DNA from: Butyricimonas paravirosa
GTDB taxonomy: Bacteria; Bacteroidota; Bacteroidia; Bacteroidales; Marinifilaceae
Direction: 5' to 3'
Assembly (NCBI RefSeq): GCF_032878955.1
Contig: NZ_CP043839.1
Span: 5,208,001-5,272,000, forward strand
Length of the DNA: 64,000 bases
Under the pieces are notes generated by a model. The model ran no database searches, was not told the DNA's origin, and saw nothing but the letters and a program-made list of their open reading frames with translations. The position numbers were made by a program, and so were the translations under genes. How positions within the stretch are numbered: position 1 is the stretch's first letter; every line of letters starts with the position of its first letter. Shown piece by piece: positions 1 through 8,881 of this stretch.

Positions 1-417
1 ATATGCGGGCGGGGTAACTTGTCTGATCGATGTCATGCCGCCGGAACGAATCGGGATGTCATCGAGTATGTTACTCGAACTCCCGGTGCTATGGGGGTAA
101 TCGGGGTCAATTGGATTAGTGACGAACAGGATTCTTTATGCCGGGATTTTCGAAAAGAAATACAGGTGGCACGGATCAGTCGTGCGGAGTTACCTACTTA
201 CGGGAATAGTTACCAGCCTTACCAGTATTACCTCTACACGGGGCAATATCCATTATCTCGTGATATATACATTTTACTGAATGATCCCCGGAGCGCGCTT
301 CCAACCGGGTTAACCTCCTTTTTTGCAGGAGCAAGAGGACAGCGAATCATATTGAAAGCCGGATTGTTACCTGCCACGATGCCCGTGAATATCGTGAACG
401 TGAGGGACCAACTTTAA
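1..417 (+). CDS. PstS-like substrate-binding protein, C-terminal part (cut by window start)
   Basis: The reading frame is open from base 1, so the gene begins before the window; the TTG at 19 is only the first possible internal start. The visible part resembles the C-terminal lobe of periplasmic phosphate/anion-binding proteins of the PstS type: a GVIGVNWISD segment, a YPLSRDIYILLND segment and a C-terminal helix region around FFAGARGQRIILKAG. In Bacteroidales a gene of this kind commonly follows exbB/exbD/tonB and precedes a TPR protein, and a TPR gene starts 18 bases downstream here. Its role may therefore be linked to TonB energisation rather than to a PstABC transporter, which is inference because the upstream genes are not visible. 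Confidence 0.75.
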   Translation: MCGRGNLSDRCHAAGTNRDVIEYVTRTPGAMGVIGVNWISDEQDSLCRDFRKEIQVARISRAELPTYGNSYQPYQYYLYTGQYPLSRDIYILLNDPRSALPTGLTSFFAGARGQRIILKAGLLPATMPVNIVNVRDQL

Positions 418-435
418 TGAATAATTTATAAGATC

Positions 436-2091
436 ATGAAAACGAAATTAATTATATGCGGATTATTTTGCTTGCTGGCAGCGACGAGCGTGAAGGCAGC
501 AGACAATAAGGTCGGAATAGATCTTTATGAATCGGGAATGATCGGGGCTGCCAAGGCTTTTTTCCTCGATAATTTGAAGCAACAACGAGAGGGTGTTTTG
601 CAAGCAGAAACCTGTTACTATCTGGGAGAATGTTATCTGGTGTTGGGACTTCGTGATTCTGCCGGGATATACTACCAGAAAGGGATAGAGTTTATGCCTG
701 ACTATTCTTACAACCGGATCGGGGTAGTTGGGTTGAAATTGGGGAAAGATGTGGACGGTGAAGAGTTGTTCAAAGAGGTGTTTACAAGCAAAAAAGACAA
801 GAAAGATGCCGGCGTACAGTTGGCAATAGCCAGGGCATATTTGTATGCAGGTAATATGACAAAAGCAATGGAACACGTGAATCAGGCGAGAGAGTTGGAT
901 GCTAAAAGTGGGTTGCCGTACTTGGTGGAAGGAGATATTCTGGCTGCACAGGGGAAAGTTGGGGAGGCTTGTGCCAAATACGAAATGGCCGCTTATTTTA
1001 GTCCGGATTGTGTGGGAGCATACTTAAAACAGGCTCGCTTGTACATGTCGGCCAATCGTTCCTTATCGTTGGAAAAGTTGGATAAGGCCCGGGAAGAATC
1101 CCCGGAATTTTGTGGTATCTATTGTATATTAGGGGAACTGTATGAAATGGCCGGAGATAGTAAGGCTGCTGCAGATAATTATTCTAAATTTATTCAGTCA
1201 GGGTATTATGATCAGGATCATTTGTTGCGGTATGCCGGTATATTGTATTTCGATAAACAGTATGAAAAGATGTTGCCTGTACTTCAATCCGTGTTGAAAG
1301 AAAAGCCGGAAGATTTGGTGGCAAAACGTTTATATGCTTATTGCCTTTCTAAACGGGAGAATGGGGAAAAATGTCTGGAGGCTATAAAGCATTTTATAGA
1401 ATCTACTCCTGAAGAGAGTCAGATTTGTCAGGATTATCTTTGTTACGCGGAACAGTTGACCGTGAAAAAAGAGTATAATGAGGCAATTACTTATTATAAA
1501 AAGGCATTGAATGCGGATTGCAAGCGTCAGGAGTTATTGAAAGATATTGCGGATCTTTTCGTGAAAAATAGAGATTTGGATTCGGCCGTGGTCTATTATC
1601 AGCAATATTTTGATTTTGTGGAGGAACCGGCCGCGGAAGATTTGTTGAAACTGGGGAAATGTTACTATAATCTGGCTTGCCAGGATTCGGTGCCGGAATT
1701 GCAAAAGGAAGAGCTGATAAAAGCAGATACTTTATTCAAAGAGTTAAGTATCCAAGTTCCTAATAGTTACGTGAGTTATTTTTGGCGGGCCCGGGTAAAT
1801 TCCATGCTTGATCCGGAAACAACGAAGGGGTTGGCAAAACCATATTATGAGAAAGTGATAGAAATAGGATCAGTACAACCGGAACGTTATAAACGGGAAC
1901 TGATAGAAAGTTATAAATACTTGGGATATTATCATTACGTGATTGCTGATGCTATTACCACAAAAAATAATGGGAATCCTGATCCGGCAAAAGGAGAATA
2001 CGGGGAGGCAAAGTCATTTTTCTCTAAAGTATTAACGTTGGATGCCAAGGATGAGGTGGCACTGAAAGCTCTTGAGAGTATTAAGCTGTGA
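436..2091 (+). CDS. Exported tetratricopeptide-repeat protein
   Basis: 551 residues. A signal peptide (residues 1-21, ending SVKAA) is followed by TPR-type helical repeats over nearly the whole length; typical repeat fragments are ACYYLGECYLVLGLRDSAG-like near residue 60 and AITYYKKALNADCKRQELL-like near 355. The protein should be periplasmic and act as a protein-interaction scaffold. It follows the PstS-like gene by 18 bases, so the two are probably cotranscribed; this pair usually sits at the end of exb/tonB operons in Bacteroidales. No enzymatic motif is seen. ATG start with signal peptide supports the chosen start. Confidence 0.85.
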   Translation: MKTKLIICGLFCLLAATSVKAADNKVGIDLYESGMIGAAKAFFLDNLKQQREGVLQAETCYYLGECYLVLGLRDSAGIYYQKGIEFMPDYSYNRIGVVGLKLGKDVDGEELFKEVFTSKKDKKDAGVQLAIARAYLYAGNMTKAMEHVNQARELDAKSGLPYLVEGDILAAQGKVGEACAKYEMAAYFSPDCVGAYLKQARLYMSANRSLSLEKLDKAREESPEFCGIYCILGELYEMAGDSKAAADNYSKFIQSGYYDQDHLLRYAGILYFDKQYEKMLPVLQSVLKEKPEDLVAKRLYAYCLSKRENGEKCLEAIKHFIESTPEESQICQDYLCYAEQLTVKKEYNEAITYYKKALNADCKRQELLKDIADLFVKNRDLDSAVVYYQQYFDFVEEPAAEDLLKLGKCYYNLACQDSVPELQKEELIKADTLFKELSIQVPNSYVSYFWRARVNSMLDPETTKGLAKPYYEKVIEIGSVQPERYKRELIESYKYLGYYHYVIADAITTKNNGNPDPAKGEYGEAKSFFSKVLTLDAKDEVALKALESIKL

Positions 2092-2114
2092 ATCGGTAAA
2101 AGTGTGTCGATTGT

Positions 2115-2150
2115 GGGGGTATTCTTGTATTAGAATATCCCCAATTTTAA
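2115..2150 (+). terminator. Rho-independent terminator after the TPR gene
   Basis: Stem of about 10-11 pairs (left arm 2115-2125, right arm 2132-2142, one G-U pair) with a 6-base loop, followed by an A/T-rich AATTTTAAT stretch. It lies 24 bases after the TPR stop codon and should end the upstream transcript. Confidence 0.65.
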
Positions 2151-2248
2151 TAAAATGAAAATTTAGTATTCGTAAAAGATTAAGTTTTGGTACGGAAATT
2201 GCTTTATAGCGGAAGAGTTGTTTATTGAATATTTAAATAGATTGAATT

Positions 2249-2641
2249 ATGAAGTGGATTTTGCGGGCGATACCAATTTTACTTTTGATGGTTTGTTTTG
2301 GAGGGCAGGCTATGCCGGAGGACATGCCAAGAGAAAGAAGAGTGGAGACCACCGGGGAATCGATGAATAGTTCAGAGATTACAGCTACTTTTTCGGCAAT
2401 TGATCTGACGGACGTGTATGATTTTCTGGAGAAGTCATTTATGTTGACGGATATTGTGGATTTACCCGAGGATGTAGAAATTCAAAAAGACAAACGGGTG
2501 AGTTCTGCGAAAGAGATTCTTAAACAAGGTATTGATGGAAAGAATAGTCATGACGCGTGGCGTGATGAAATCTTTGATTACTTGTCTATGAAACATATCC
2601 AGGGATTTTATATTTACTGGATGAATAAAATGATTATTTAA
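2249..2641 (+). CDS. Small exported protein of unknown function
   Basis: 130 residues. The N-terminus is a clear signal peptide (MKWILRAIPILLLMVCFGGQA, cleavage near residue 21). The mature part is acidic in its first half and helical towards the end, ending WMNKMII. I do not recognise a family. It stands alone between a terminator and the atp operon, 136 bases upstream of atpD. It could be a coding gene with its own promoter; no clear TAnnTTTG box was found in front of it. The signal peptide and codon use argue against a chance frame. Confidence 0.6.
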   Translation: MKWILRAIPILLLMVCFGGQAMPEDMPRERRVETTGESMNSSEITATFSAIDLTDVYDFLEKSFMLTDIVDLPEDVEIQKDKRVSSAKEILKQGIDGKNSHDAWRDEIFDYLSMKHIQGFYIYWMNKMII

Positions 2642-2777
2642 TTTGTAATAATCATATAAACGTATTATTGGAATTCAGTACATGGCCTGAATATAATATG
2701 GCTGGGTGGAAACTATTCCGAGTGAATATACGTTAAAGTTATAAGTTAGTATTTAAAGAACGTTTAAATCATATATT

Positions 2778-4289
2778 ATGACACAGAAAGTCGGATACGT
2801 GACACAAGTGATTGGTCCTGTTGTGGACGTCATTTTTGAAGGTGGAGGGGTTGACTTACCTCCTATTTACGAGGCTCTGGAGATTGAGAGGGAGAATGGC
2901 TCGAAGTTGATTGTCGAGGTGGAACAACACGTGGGAGAAGATACAGTGCGTTGTGTAGCAATGGATACAACCGACGGTTTATATCGCGGTATGAAGGTTT
3001 TGGATTTAGGACGGACCTTGACGATGCCCATGGGGGACCAGATAAAGGGACGTTTGTTGAACGTGACAGGTGATGCTATCGACTACCTAGCCCCATTGGA
3101 TTACAAAGAAACGAGTTCTATACATCGAGAGGCACCGAAATTTGAAGATTTGTCTATTAAGGAGGAATTGCTGCTTACGGGAATTAAGGTGATCGATCTG
3201 TTGGAACCTTATTCTAAAGGAGGAAAGATCGGTCTGTTCGGGGGTGCCGGAGTTGGTAAAACTGTGTTAATCATGGAGATGATTAATAATATTGCTAAAG
3301 GACATAATGGATATTCTGTGTTTGCCGGGGTTGGAGAACGTACCCGGGAAGGGAACGATTTGTTGCGGGAGATGATAGAATCGGGGGTTATCAACTATGG
3401 TGACAAGTTTAAGGAGGAGATGGCAAAGGGGAAGTGGGATTTGGAGAGCGTGGACATGGAGAAGGTGAGCCAGTCGCAGGCAACATTGGTTTTCGGACAG
3501 ATGAATGAACCTCCCGGGGCTCGTTTACGAGTGGCTTTGTCCGGGTTGACGGTTGCGGAAATGTTTCGGGATTCGAATGCTGGTGGAAAAGAAATTTTGT
3601 TCTTTATTGATAATATTTTCCGTTTCACGCAAGCCGGGTCGGAGGTTTCGGCCCTGTTGGGACGTATGCCGTCAGCAGTGGGTTATCAGCCGACATTGGC
3701 ATCGGAGATGGGTAAGTTACAAGAACGTATTACTTCTACGAAGAATGGTTCAATTACTTCTATTCAGGCCATTTATGTTCCGGCAGATGACTTGACAGAT
3801 CCCGCACCGGCCACAACGTTCAGCTTCTTGGACGCCACGACGGTGTTGAGTCGTAAGATCACCGAATTGGGTATTTATCCGGCGGTAGATCCATTGGAAT
3901 CTTCTTCGCGTATTCTTGATCCGGCAATTGTTGGAGAAGAACATTATCAAACCGCGCAAAGAGTGGTCGAATTATTGCAGCATTACAACGAGTTGCAGGA
4001 TATTATTGCAATTTTGGGTGTTGATGAATTATCTGATTCGGATAAAATCGTGGTGGCACGGGCTCGTCGGGCGCAACGTTTCTTATCGCAACCTTTCCAC
4101 GTGGCAGAACAGTTCACCGGAATTCCCGGGGTTATGGTTCCATTGGAAGAAACGATTCGCGGTTTCAAGATGATTCTCGATGGGGATATGGATGAATATC
4201 CGGAGCAGGCATTTATGAATACCGGAACCATTGATGATGTGATCAAGAAAGGGAAAGAGATGATTGAACAAGCGAAGAAAAGAAATTAG
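2778..4289 (+). CDS. atpD: F1 ATP synthase subunit beta
   Basis: 503 residues, full length. It is the catalytic F1 subunit that makes ATP in the cytoplasmic head of the F1Fo complex. The Walker A motif GGAGVGKT is at residues 155-162, the GERTREGNDL segment with the catalytic Glu follows near residue 186, and the Walker B-like ILFFIDNIFRF is near residue 275. It is the first gene of an operon in the order beta, epsilon, a, c, b, delta, alpha, gamma, the arrangement typical of Bacteroidetes and different from the atpIBEFHAGDC order of Escherichia coli. The 142-base gap to atpC holds repeats (see 4345-4422). Confidence 0.98.
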   Translation: MTQKVGYVTQVIGPVVDVIFEGGGVDLPPIYEALEIERENGSKLIVEVEQHVGEDTVRCVAMDTTDGLYRGMKVLDLGRTLTMPMGDQIKGRLLNVTGDAIDYLAPLDYKETSSIHREAPKFEDLSIKEELLLTGIKVIDLLEPYSKGGKIGLFGGAGVGKTVLIMEMINNIAKGHNGYSVFAGVGERTREGNDLLREMIESGVINYGDKFKEEMAKGKWDLESVDMEKVSQSQATLVFGQMNEPPGARLRVALSGLTVAEMFRDSNAGGKEILFFIDNIFRFTQAGSEVSALLGRMPSAVGYQPTLASEMGKLQERITSTKNGSITSIQAIYVPADDLTDPAPATTFSFLDATTVLSRKITELGIYPAVDPLESSSRILDPAIVGEEHYQTAQRVVELLQHYNELQDIIAILGVDELSDSDKIVVARARRAQRFLSQPFHVAEQFTGIPGVMVPLEETIRGFKMILDGDMDEYPEQAFMNTGTIDDVIKKGKEMIEQAKKRN

Positions 4290-4344
4290 AGAATGTAAAA
4301 TTTAGAGTTTAGAATGAAAAAGATTCCGTGATTGCCGATTCGAT

Positions 4345-4422
4345 GATTAAAATCACTTAATCGAAAATCATTAAATCACTTAATCGATAGGATCTAAAAT
4401 CTAAAGTTTAAAATCTAAAATA
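4345..4422. repeat. A/T-rich repeat block in the atpD-atpC gap
   Basis: A 14-base unit (AATCACTTAATCGA) occurs at 4351-4364 and again at 4374-4387. It is followed by several ATCTAAA-type units (4391-4422). The ATCTAAA part is the same motif family that occurs before atpE, before atpA and upstream of the rluA-type gene near 60 kb. Confidence 0.7.
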
Positions 4423-4431
4423 ATTAAGGTC

Positions 4432-4665
4432 ATGATTTTAAGAATAGTATCTCCGGAGAAAGTGATTTATAAAGGTGAGGTGCAAATGGTGAAATTGCCT
4501 GGTACGGTGGGGCAGTTTACCGTGTTGGAAAATCATGCGCCGTTAGTATCTACATTGACTCCGGGAGAAATTATCTATAAAGGGGTTGAAGAGGAAAAGA
4601 GTGTACAGATTTGCGGGGGTGTTGTGGAAGTTCGGGACAATAATGTGGTGGTTTGTATAAATTGA
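4432..4665 (+). CDS. atpC: F1 ATP synthase subunit epsilon (short form)
   Basis: 77 residues. Matches the N-terminal beta-sandwich domain of AtpC, with the characteristic EIIYKGVEEEKSVQICGGVVEV-type strand region (G-GG-VEV) near residues 45-69. The usual bacterial epsilon is about 130-140 residues because a C-terminal two-helix domain follows; that domain is absent here. Short epsilon subunits are usual in Bacteroidetes, so this is probably not a truncation. Loss of the helical domain should remove the epsilon-type brake on ATP hydrolysis (inference). It is 7 bases upstream of atpB. Confidence 0.92.
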   Translation: MILRIVSPEKVIYKGEVQMVKLPGTVGQFTVLENHAPLVSTLTPGEIIYKGVEEEKSVQICGGVVEVRDNNVVVCIN

Positions 4666-4672
4666 TGCACCT

Positions 4673-5806
4673 ATGAAGAATGATTTGAAATATATATTGT
4701 TGACATTTATTCTATTGATCGGAACACTGACTGCGGGTGCGGTTGGACTGGCCGCAACGGGTGTTAGCGGAGAAGAATCGCAACAGGTCGAGGACGAGCT
4801 TGCCGTGCGGGTGGATTCCGTGATGCAGCAGGAGGAACGGGAGGATAAGGCTTTTGACCCTAAAAGGACTATTTTCGAGCATTTGGGGGACGAGTATGGA
4901 TGGACGATTATCGGAAAGGTAACCATACCTCTGCCCGTGATTGTTCGGGATAATGGAGGGGAATGGTATTTTTTCAGTTCTTCACGTTTAGCAGACGGGA
5001 AAACATATAAAGGATTTCATATTGCCGGGGAAGGAGCTTATGAAGGGAAGATCGTGGGGGTAGATGCTACCGGAAACGAATATCGTCCTTATGATTTTTC
5101 TATCACCAAAAACGCTTTTTCCGTGATGATTAGCGGGCTGATCACGATGTTGATCGTGTTCTCGTTAGTTCGATTTTATAAAAGGAAAAAGTTTAAGGCC
5201 CCGCGTAAGGGAATGGGTGGTCTGGAAATGATCGTCGAAATGTTATATAAAGAAGTTATTGTCAGTGTGCTAGGAAAGGAATCTAAGCGATATGCACCCT
5301 ATCTGTTGACATTGTTCTTTTTTATATTCGTATCCAATATGATGGGGTTGATAGCTGTATTCCCAGGTGGGGCGAACGTGATGGGAAATATGTCAATTAC
5401 GCTAGTCTTGGCATTGTGTACCTTCGTGGTGATTAATGTTTCCGGGACGAAAGAGTACTGGAAAGAGATATTTTGGCCGGATGTACCTATGGGATTGAAA
5501 TGTCCGGTACCCTTATTGCCTGTTATCGAGATATTCGGAGTGTTCACGAAACCGGTGGCCTTGATGATTCGTCTTTTCGCTAATATGTTGGGAGGACACT
5601 TGATTGTGTTGGTGCTGATTTCGTTAATCTTTTTATTTAGTGTGATGGGACAGGTGGTATTGGGTGTTACAGCTGTATTTTCAGTATTGTTTGCCGTGTT
5701 TATGAACTTGATTCACGTGTTGATCGGGTTTATTCAAGCATACGTGTTTATGTTGCTTTCAACAATCTTTATCGGGTTGGCGAGAGTGAGGAAAGTTAAA
5801 AGCTAA
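4673..5806 (+). CDS. atpB: Fo ATP synthase subunit a
   Basis: 377 residues, longer than the 250-270 typical of the family. Residues 1-25 look like a cleavable signal or extra membrane segment, followed by an extended hydrophilic region to about residue 145 before the family core. The core has five to six membrane segments and the essential Arg at residue 300 in MIRLFANMLGGHL, which faces the c-ring carboxylate during ion transfer. The long extracytoplasmic N-terminus is a known feature of Bacteroidetes a subunits. No atpI-like gene is found between atpC and atpB. The start is 7 bases after atpC. Confidence 0.95.
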   Translation: MKNDLKYILLTFILLIGTLTAGAVGLAATGVSGEESQQVEDELAVRVDSVMQQEEREDKAFDPKRTIFEHLGDEYGWTIIGKVTIPLPVIVRDNGGEWYFFSSSRLADGKTYKGFHIAGEGAYEGKIVGVDATGNEYRPYDFSITKNAFSVMISGLITMLIVFSLVRFYKRKKFKAPRKGMGGLEMIVEMLYKEVIVSVLGKESKRYAPYLLTLFFFIFVSNMMGLIAVFPGGANVMGNMSITLVLALCTFVVINVSGTKEYWKEIFWPDVPMGLKCPVPLLPVIEIFGVFTKPVALMIRLFANMLGGHLIVLVLISLIFLFSVMGQVVLGVTAVFSVLFAVFMNLIHVLIGFIQAYVFMLLSTIFIGLARVRKVKS

Positions 5807-5826
5807 AAACTTAAATCTAAAAGTTT

Positions 5827-5861
5827 GAATTTAAAATCTAAAATCATTAAATCTAAAATTA
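5827..5861. repeat. 35-base intergenic repeat, copy before atpE
   Basis: This 35-base A/T-rich sequence, containing two AATCTAAAAT-type units around CATTAA, is identical to 7246-7280 in the same operon. It sits just upstream of the atpE start, in the leader of that cistron. Confidence 0.85.
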
Positions 5862-5873
5862 ATAAATAAGGTT

Positions 5874-6131
5874 ATGGAAAGTTTGATTTTATTGGAAGTA
5901 GCAGCAGCCGGGTTAAGTCTGGCTAAGATAGGTGCATGTGTTGGAGCTGGTTTGGCAGCTATTGCTGCAGGTATTGGTATCGGTAAGATCGGTTCTTCGG
6001 CGATGGATGCTATTGCCCGTCAGCCGGAAGAGACTAACAATATCAGAACCAATATGATCGTGATTGCGGCTTTGATCGAGGGTGTTGCTCTTTTCGCAAT
6101 TATCGTTTGTTTATTAGCATTGTTTGTATAA
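5874..6131 (+). CDS. atpE: Fo ATP synthase subunit c
   Basis: 85 residues forming a two-helix hairpin. The first helix is rich in Gly and Ala (residues 21-42), the polar loop carries ARQPE at 48-52, and the ion-carrying carboxylate is Glu69 in ALIEGVALF. The residue after Glu69 is Gly rather than the Ser/Thr expected in Na+-binding c subunits, and no Gln is seen at the usual helix-1 position, so a proton-driven ring is more likely (inference). Ten copies or so per ring are usual; a strong separate leader with the 35-base repeat lies in front. Confidence 0.96.
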   Translation: MESLILLEVAAAGLSLAKIGACVGAGLAAIAAGIGIGKIGSSAMDAIARQPEETNNIRTNMIVIAALIEGVALFAIIVCLLALFV

Positions 6132-6140
6132 AAAGAAGCT

Positions 6141-6638
6141 ATGTCATTATTTACACCGGAATTCGGATTAGTGTTTTGGATGCTGGTTGTCTTTTTGATT
6201 CTTTTCGGCATTCTGGCAAAATACGCCTGGCCGGCTATTGTCCGGATGATGGACGAGCGGGCTGATTTTATTGATAAAGGCGTAGAGTATGCCCGGGAGG
6301 CTAAAAGAGATCGCGAAAAGGCGCAAGAGGATGCCAAAGATTTGTTGACGGAAGCCCGTAAGCAACAATTAGAGGTATTGCAGCAGACAGAACGGCTGAA
6401 ACGGGAGATGATAGCGGAAGCCCGAAAAGCGGCAGAAAACGAGGCAAAACAAGTGAGGGAAGCTGCCAACTTGTCGATAGAACAGGCAAAACGGGAAGCA
6501 GAATTACAATTGCGTAAACAAGTGGCATCTTTGTCTTTGCAAGTTGCAGAGAAAGTGATGCGTAAGGACTTGGCTACCGATAAGAACCAGATGGAACTGA
6601 TCGGTAAGTTGTTGAACGAGCTTGAGAATAAAGAGTAA
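6141..6638 (+). CDS. atpF: Fo ATP synthase subunit b
   Basis: 165 residues. One N-terminal membrane helix (about residues 7-27, FWMLVVFLILFGILAKYAW) is followed by a long charged coiled coil rich in Arg, Lys, Glu and Ala. It is the peripheral stalk joining Fo to F1. It starts 9 bases after atpE and ends 11 bases before atpH, with a GGAGAG ribosome-binding-like stretch ahead of atpH. Confidence 0.95.
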   Translation: MSLFTPEFGLVFWMLVVFLILFGILAKYAWPAIVRMMDERADFIDKGVEYAREAKRDREKAQEDAKDLLTEARKQQLEVLQQTERLKREMIAEARKAAENEAKQVREAANLSIEQAKREAELQLRKQVASLSLQVAEKVMRKDLATDKNQMELIGKLLNELENKE

Positions 6639-6649
6639 AGGAGGAGAGT

Positions 6650-7198
6650 ATGGACGAAGGATTGATTGCTCGAAGGTATGCAAAGGCCGTGTTTCGATAC
6701 GCGCAGGAGTTAAATGCTGCTGATGCAGTGTATGAGAAGATGAAATTATTCGAGAAAAATTATATCGCTCATCCCGACTTGCAGAAAGCTTTGTTAAATC
6801 CGTTGTTATCACCCGAGGATAAGGAAATGCTGCTCTCCACGGCTATCGGGATAGAACCGGGAGAGGCATACATCAAGGGTATTCGTTTGTTGATAAGAAA
6901 CCACCGGGAAATGTATGTCAGGTCAATTTGCCTGATGTTTCAGAAGATTTACCGGGCTGCAAACGGGATTATCCGGGTGAAGATCATCACGGCGATGGAG
7001 TTGTCGGACGAGACGATGGATAAGATCAAAGAGTTCGTGCGGCGTCATACTGATAAGACAATAGAGTTTGTCCATAAGGTTGATCCCTCGATTATCGGAG
7101 GTTTTATATTACAGATTGGATCCCGGCAACTAGATGCCTCACTGATGAAAGAGCTGAAGGAGATGAGTCTCCAGTTTGGATTTTTAGATTATAAATGA
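6650..7198 (+). CDS. atpH: F1 ATP synthase subunit delta
   Basis: 182 residues, the usual length for the OSCP/delta family. The N-terminal motif IARRYAKAVFRYAQE is at residues 5-19, and the C-terminal conserved region KVDPSIIGGFILQIGSRQLDAS is typical for the family (about residues 142-164). It caps the F1 head and joins it to subunit b. It is followed by a 91-base gap with the second 35-base repeat before atpA. Confidence 0.95.
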   Translation: MDEGLIARRYAKAVFRYAQELNAADAVYEKMKLFEKNYIAHPDLQKALLNPLLSPEDKEMLLSTAIGIEPGEAYIKGIRLLIRNHREMYVRSICLMFQKIYRAANGIIRVKIITAMELSDETMDKIKEFVRRHTDKTIEFVHKVDPSIIGGFILQIGSRQLDASLMKELKEMSLQFGFLDYK

Positions 7199-7245
7199 AT
7201 CCTTCGGGAGGATGACAAGAAGAACGTGTTAGCCTTGTGAGGCCG

Positions 7246-7280
7246 GAATTTAAAATCTAAAATCATTAAATCTAAAATTA
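7246..7280. repeat. 35-base intergenic repeat, copy before atpA
   Basis: Identical over 35 bases to 5827-5861. It lies directly ahead of the atpA start codon (7290), just as the other copy lies ahead of atpE. The flanking bases differ, which bounds the repeat. Confidence 0.85.
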
Positions 7281-7289
7281 TTTAGGGTT

Positions 7290-8864
7290 ATGTTGAAAGC
7301 GAATGAAATATCAGATATTTTAGAAATGCAACTCAAGGAGGTCGATACGAAGATGGCTTTCGAAGAGGTGGGAACCGTGATGGAGGTTGGTGACGGGGTG
7401 GCCCACGTGTTCGGGTTGGATAATGTGCAGGCTAACGAGTTGCTGGAATTTGAGAACGGGGTTCGTGGAGTTGCAATGAACTTGGAGGAAGATAATGTGG
7501 GAGTGATTCTGATGAATGCCGGTGATCGGGTGAAGGAAAATTACACGGTGAAACGTACGGGAAGTATTGCTTCCGTGAAGGTGGGTGAGGGATTGCTTGG
7601 ACGGGTTGTCAACACGCTGGGTGAACCTATCGACGGAGCCGGACCCATTGAAGGGGAATTAATACAGTTACCGTTGGAACGTAAGGCTCCGGGGGTAATC
7701 TATCGTCAACCGGTGAAAGAACCGTTACAGACAGGGATCAAGGCGATTGATTCCATGGTACCGATCGGACGGGGACAGCGGGAGCTGATCATCGGAGACC
7801 GTCAGACCGGAAAGACATCTATTGCCGTGGATACGATTTTGAACCAGAAAAGAAATTTCGATAACGGTGATCCGATTTATTGTATTTACGTGGCTATTGG
7901 TCAGAAAGCATCATCTGTAGCCATGTTGGTGAACACGTTGCAGGATAGAGGTGCGATGCAGTACACGGTCGTTGTTGCGGCAAACGCATCCGACTCGGCA
8001 GCTATGCGTTATTATGCACCCTTTGCGGGAGCGACGATCGGGGAGTATTTTCGGGACAGTGGTCGTCACGCATTAGTCGTGTATGATGACCTTTCCAAAC
8101 AGGCTGTCGCTTATCGTGAGATTTCTTTGATTTTGCGTCGTCCTTCTGGGCGTGAGGCTTATCCGGGAGATATATTCTATTTACATTCTCGTTTGTTGGA
8201 ACGGGCAGCGCGAATTATATCCAGTGATGAGATGGCACAGACGATGAATGATTTGCCGGATGTGTTGAAACCCACTGCCAAAGGAGGTGGTTCATTAACC
8301 GCATTGCCGATTATCGAGACTCAGGCAGGAGACGTGTCGGCGTATATTCCGACCAACGTTATTTCTATCACGGACGGGCAGATTTTCCTTGAGGCCGGAT
8401 TGTTCAACGAAGGGGTACGTCCCGCGATTAACGTAGGTATCTCTGTATCTCGTGTCGGTGGTAATGCCCAAGTGAAAGCTATGAAGAAGATTGCCGGAAC
8501 ATTGAAGATCGATCAGGCCCAGTACCGGGAATTGGAGGCCTTCTCTAAGTTTGGAGGAGACATGGATTCTGTGACGGAGATGGTGATCGATAAAGGGCGT
8601 AAGAACGCTCAGTTATTGATTCAGCCCCAGCATGCACCGATGCCCGTGGAGGAAGAGATTGCCGTGATTTATTGCGGTACACAAGGGTTGTTGCGTAACG
8701 TGGAGTTGAAACATATAGCCGAGTTTGAGAAGATGTTCTTGGAGATATTGCGATCCAAATACCAAAAAGAGATTTTGGAGCCATTGCGGGAGGGGGTTCT
8801 GGATGAAAATGTATCTAAATTATTAGAAGAAGTAGCCACGGAAGTGGGGCAGACTTTTAATTAG
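7290..8864 (+). CDS. atpA: F1 ATP synthase subunit alpha
   Basis: 524 residues, full length. The non-catalytic nucleotide-binding subunit of the F1 head. The Walker A motif GDRQTGKT is at residues 169-176, the core has YVAIGQKASSVA near 200, and the family signature region around PAINVGISVSRVGGNAQ is near residue 370. It lies between atpH and atpG, 17 bases upstream of atpG. Confidence 0.98.
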   Translation: MLKANEISDILEMQLKEVDTKMAFEEVGTVMEVGDGVAHVFGLDNVQANELLEFENGVRGVAMNLEEDNVGVILMNAGDRVKENYTVKRTGSIASVKVGEGLLGRVVNTLGEPIDGAGPIEGELIQLPLERKAPGVIYRQPVKEPLQTGIKAIDSMVPIGRGQRELIIGDRQTGKTSIAVDTILNQKRNFDNGDPIYCIYVAIGQKASSVAMLVNTLQDRGAMQYTVVVAANASDSAAMRYYAPFAGATIGEYFRDSGRHALVVYDDLSKQAVAYREISLILRRPSGREAYPGDIFYLHSRLLERAARIISSDEMAQTMNDLPDVLKPTAKGGGSLTALPIIETQAGDVSAYIPTNVISITDGQIFLEAGLFNEGVRPAINVGISVSRVGGNAQVKAMKKIAGTLKIDQAQYRELEAFSKFGGDMDSVTEMVIDKGRKNAQLLIQPQHAPMPVEEEIAVIYCGTQGLLRNVELKHIAEFEKMFLEILRSKYQKEILEPLREGVLDENVSKLLEEVATEVGQTFN

Positions 8865-8881
8865 TTCATAAAGTAAAAATT

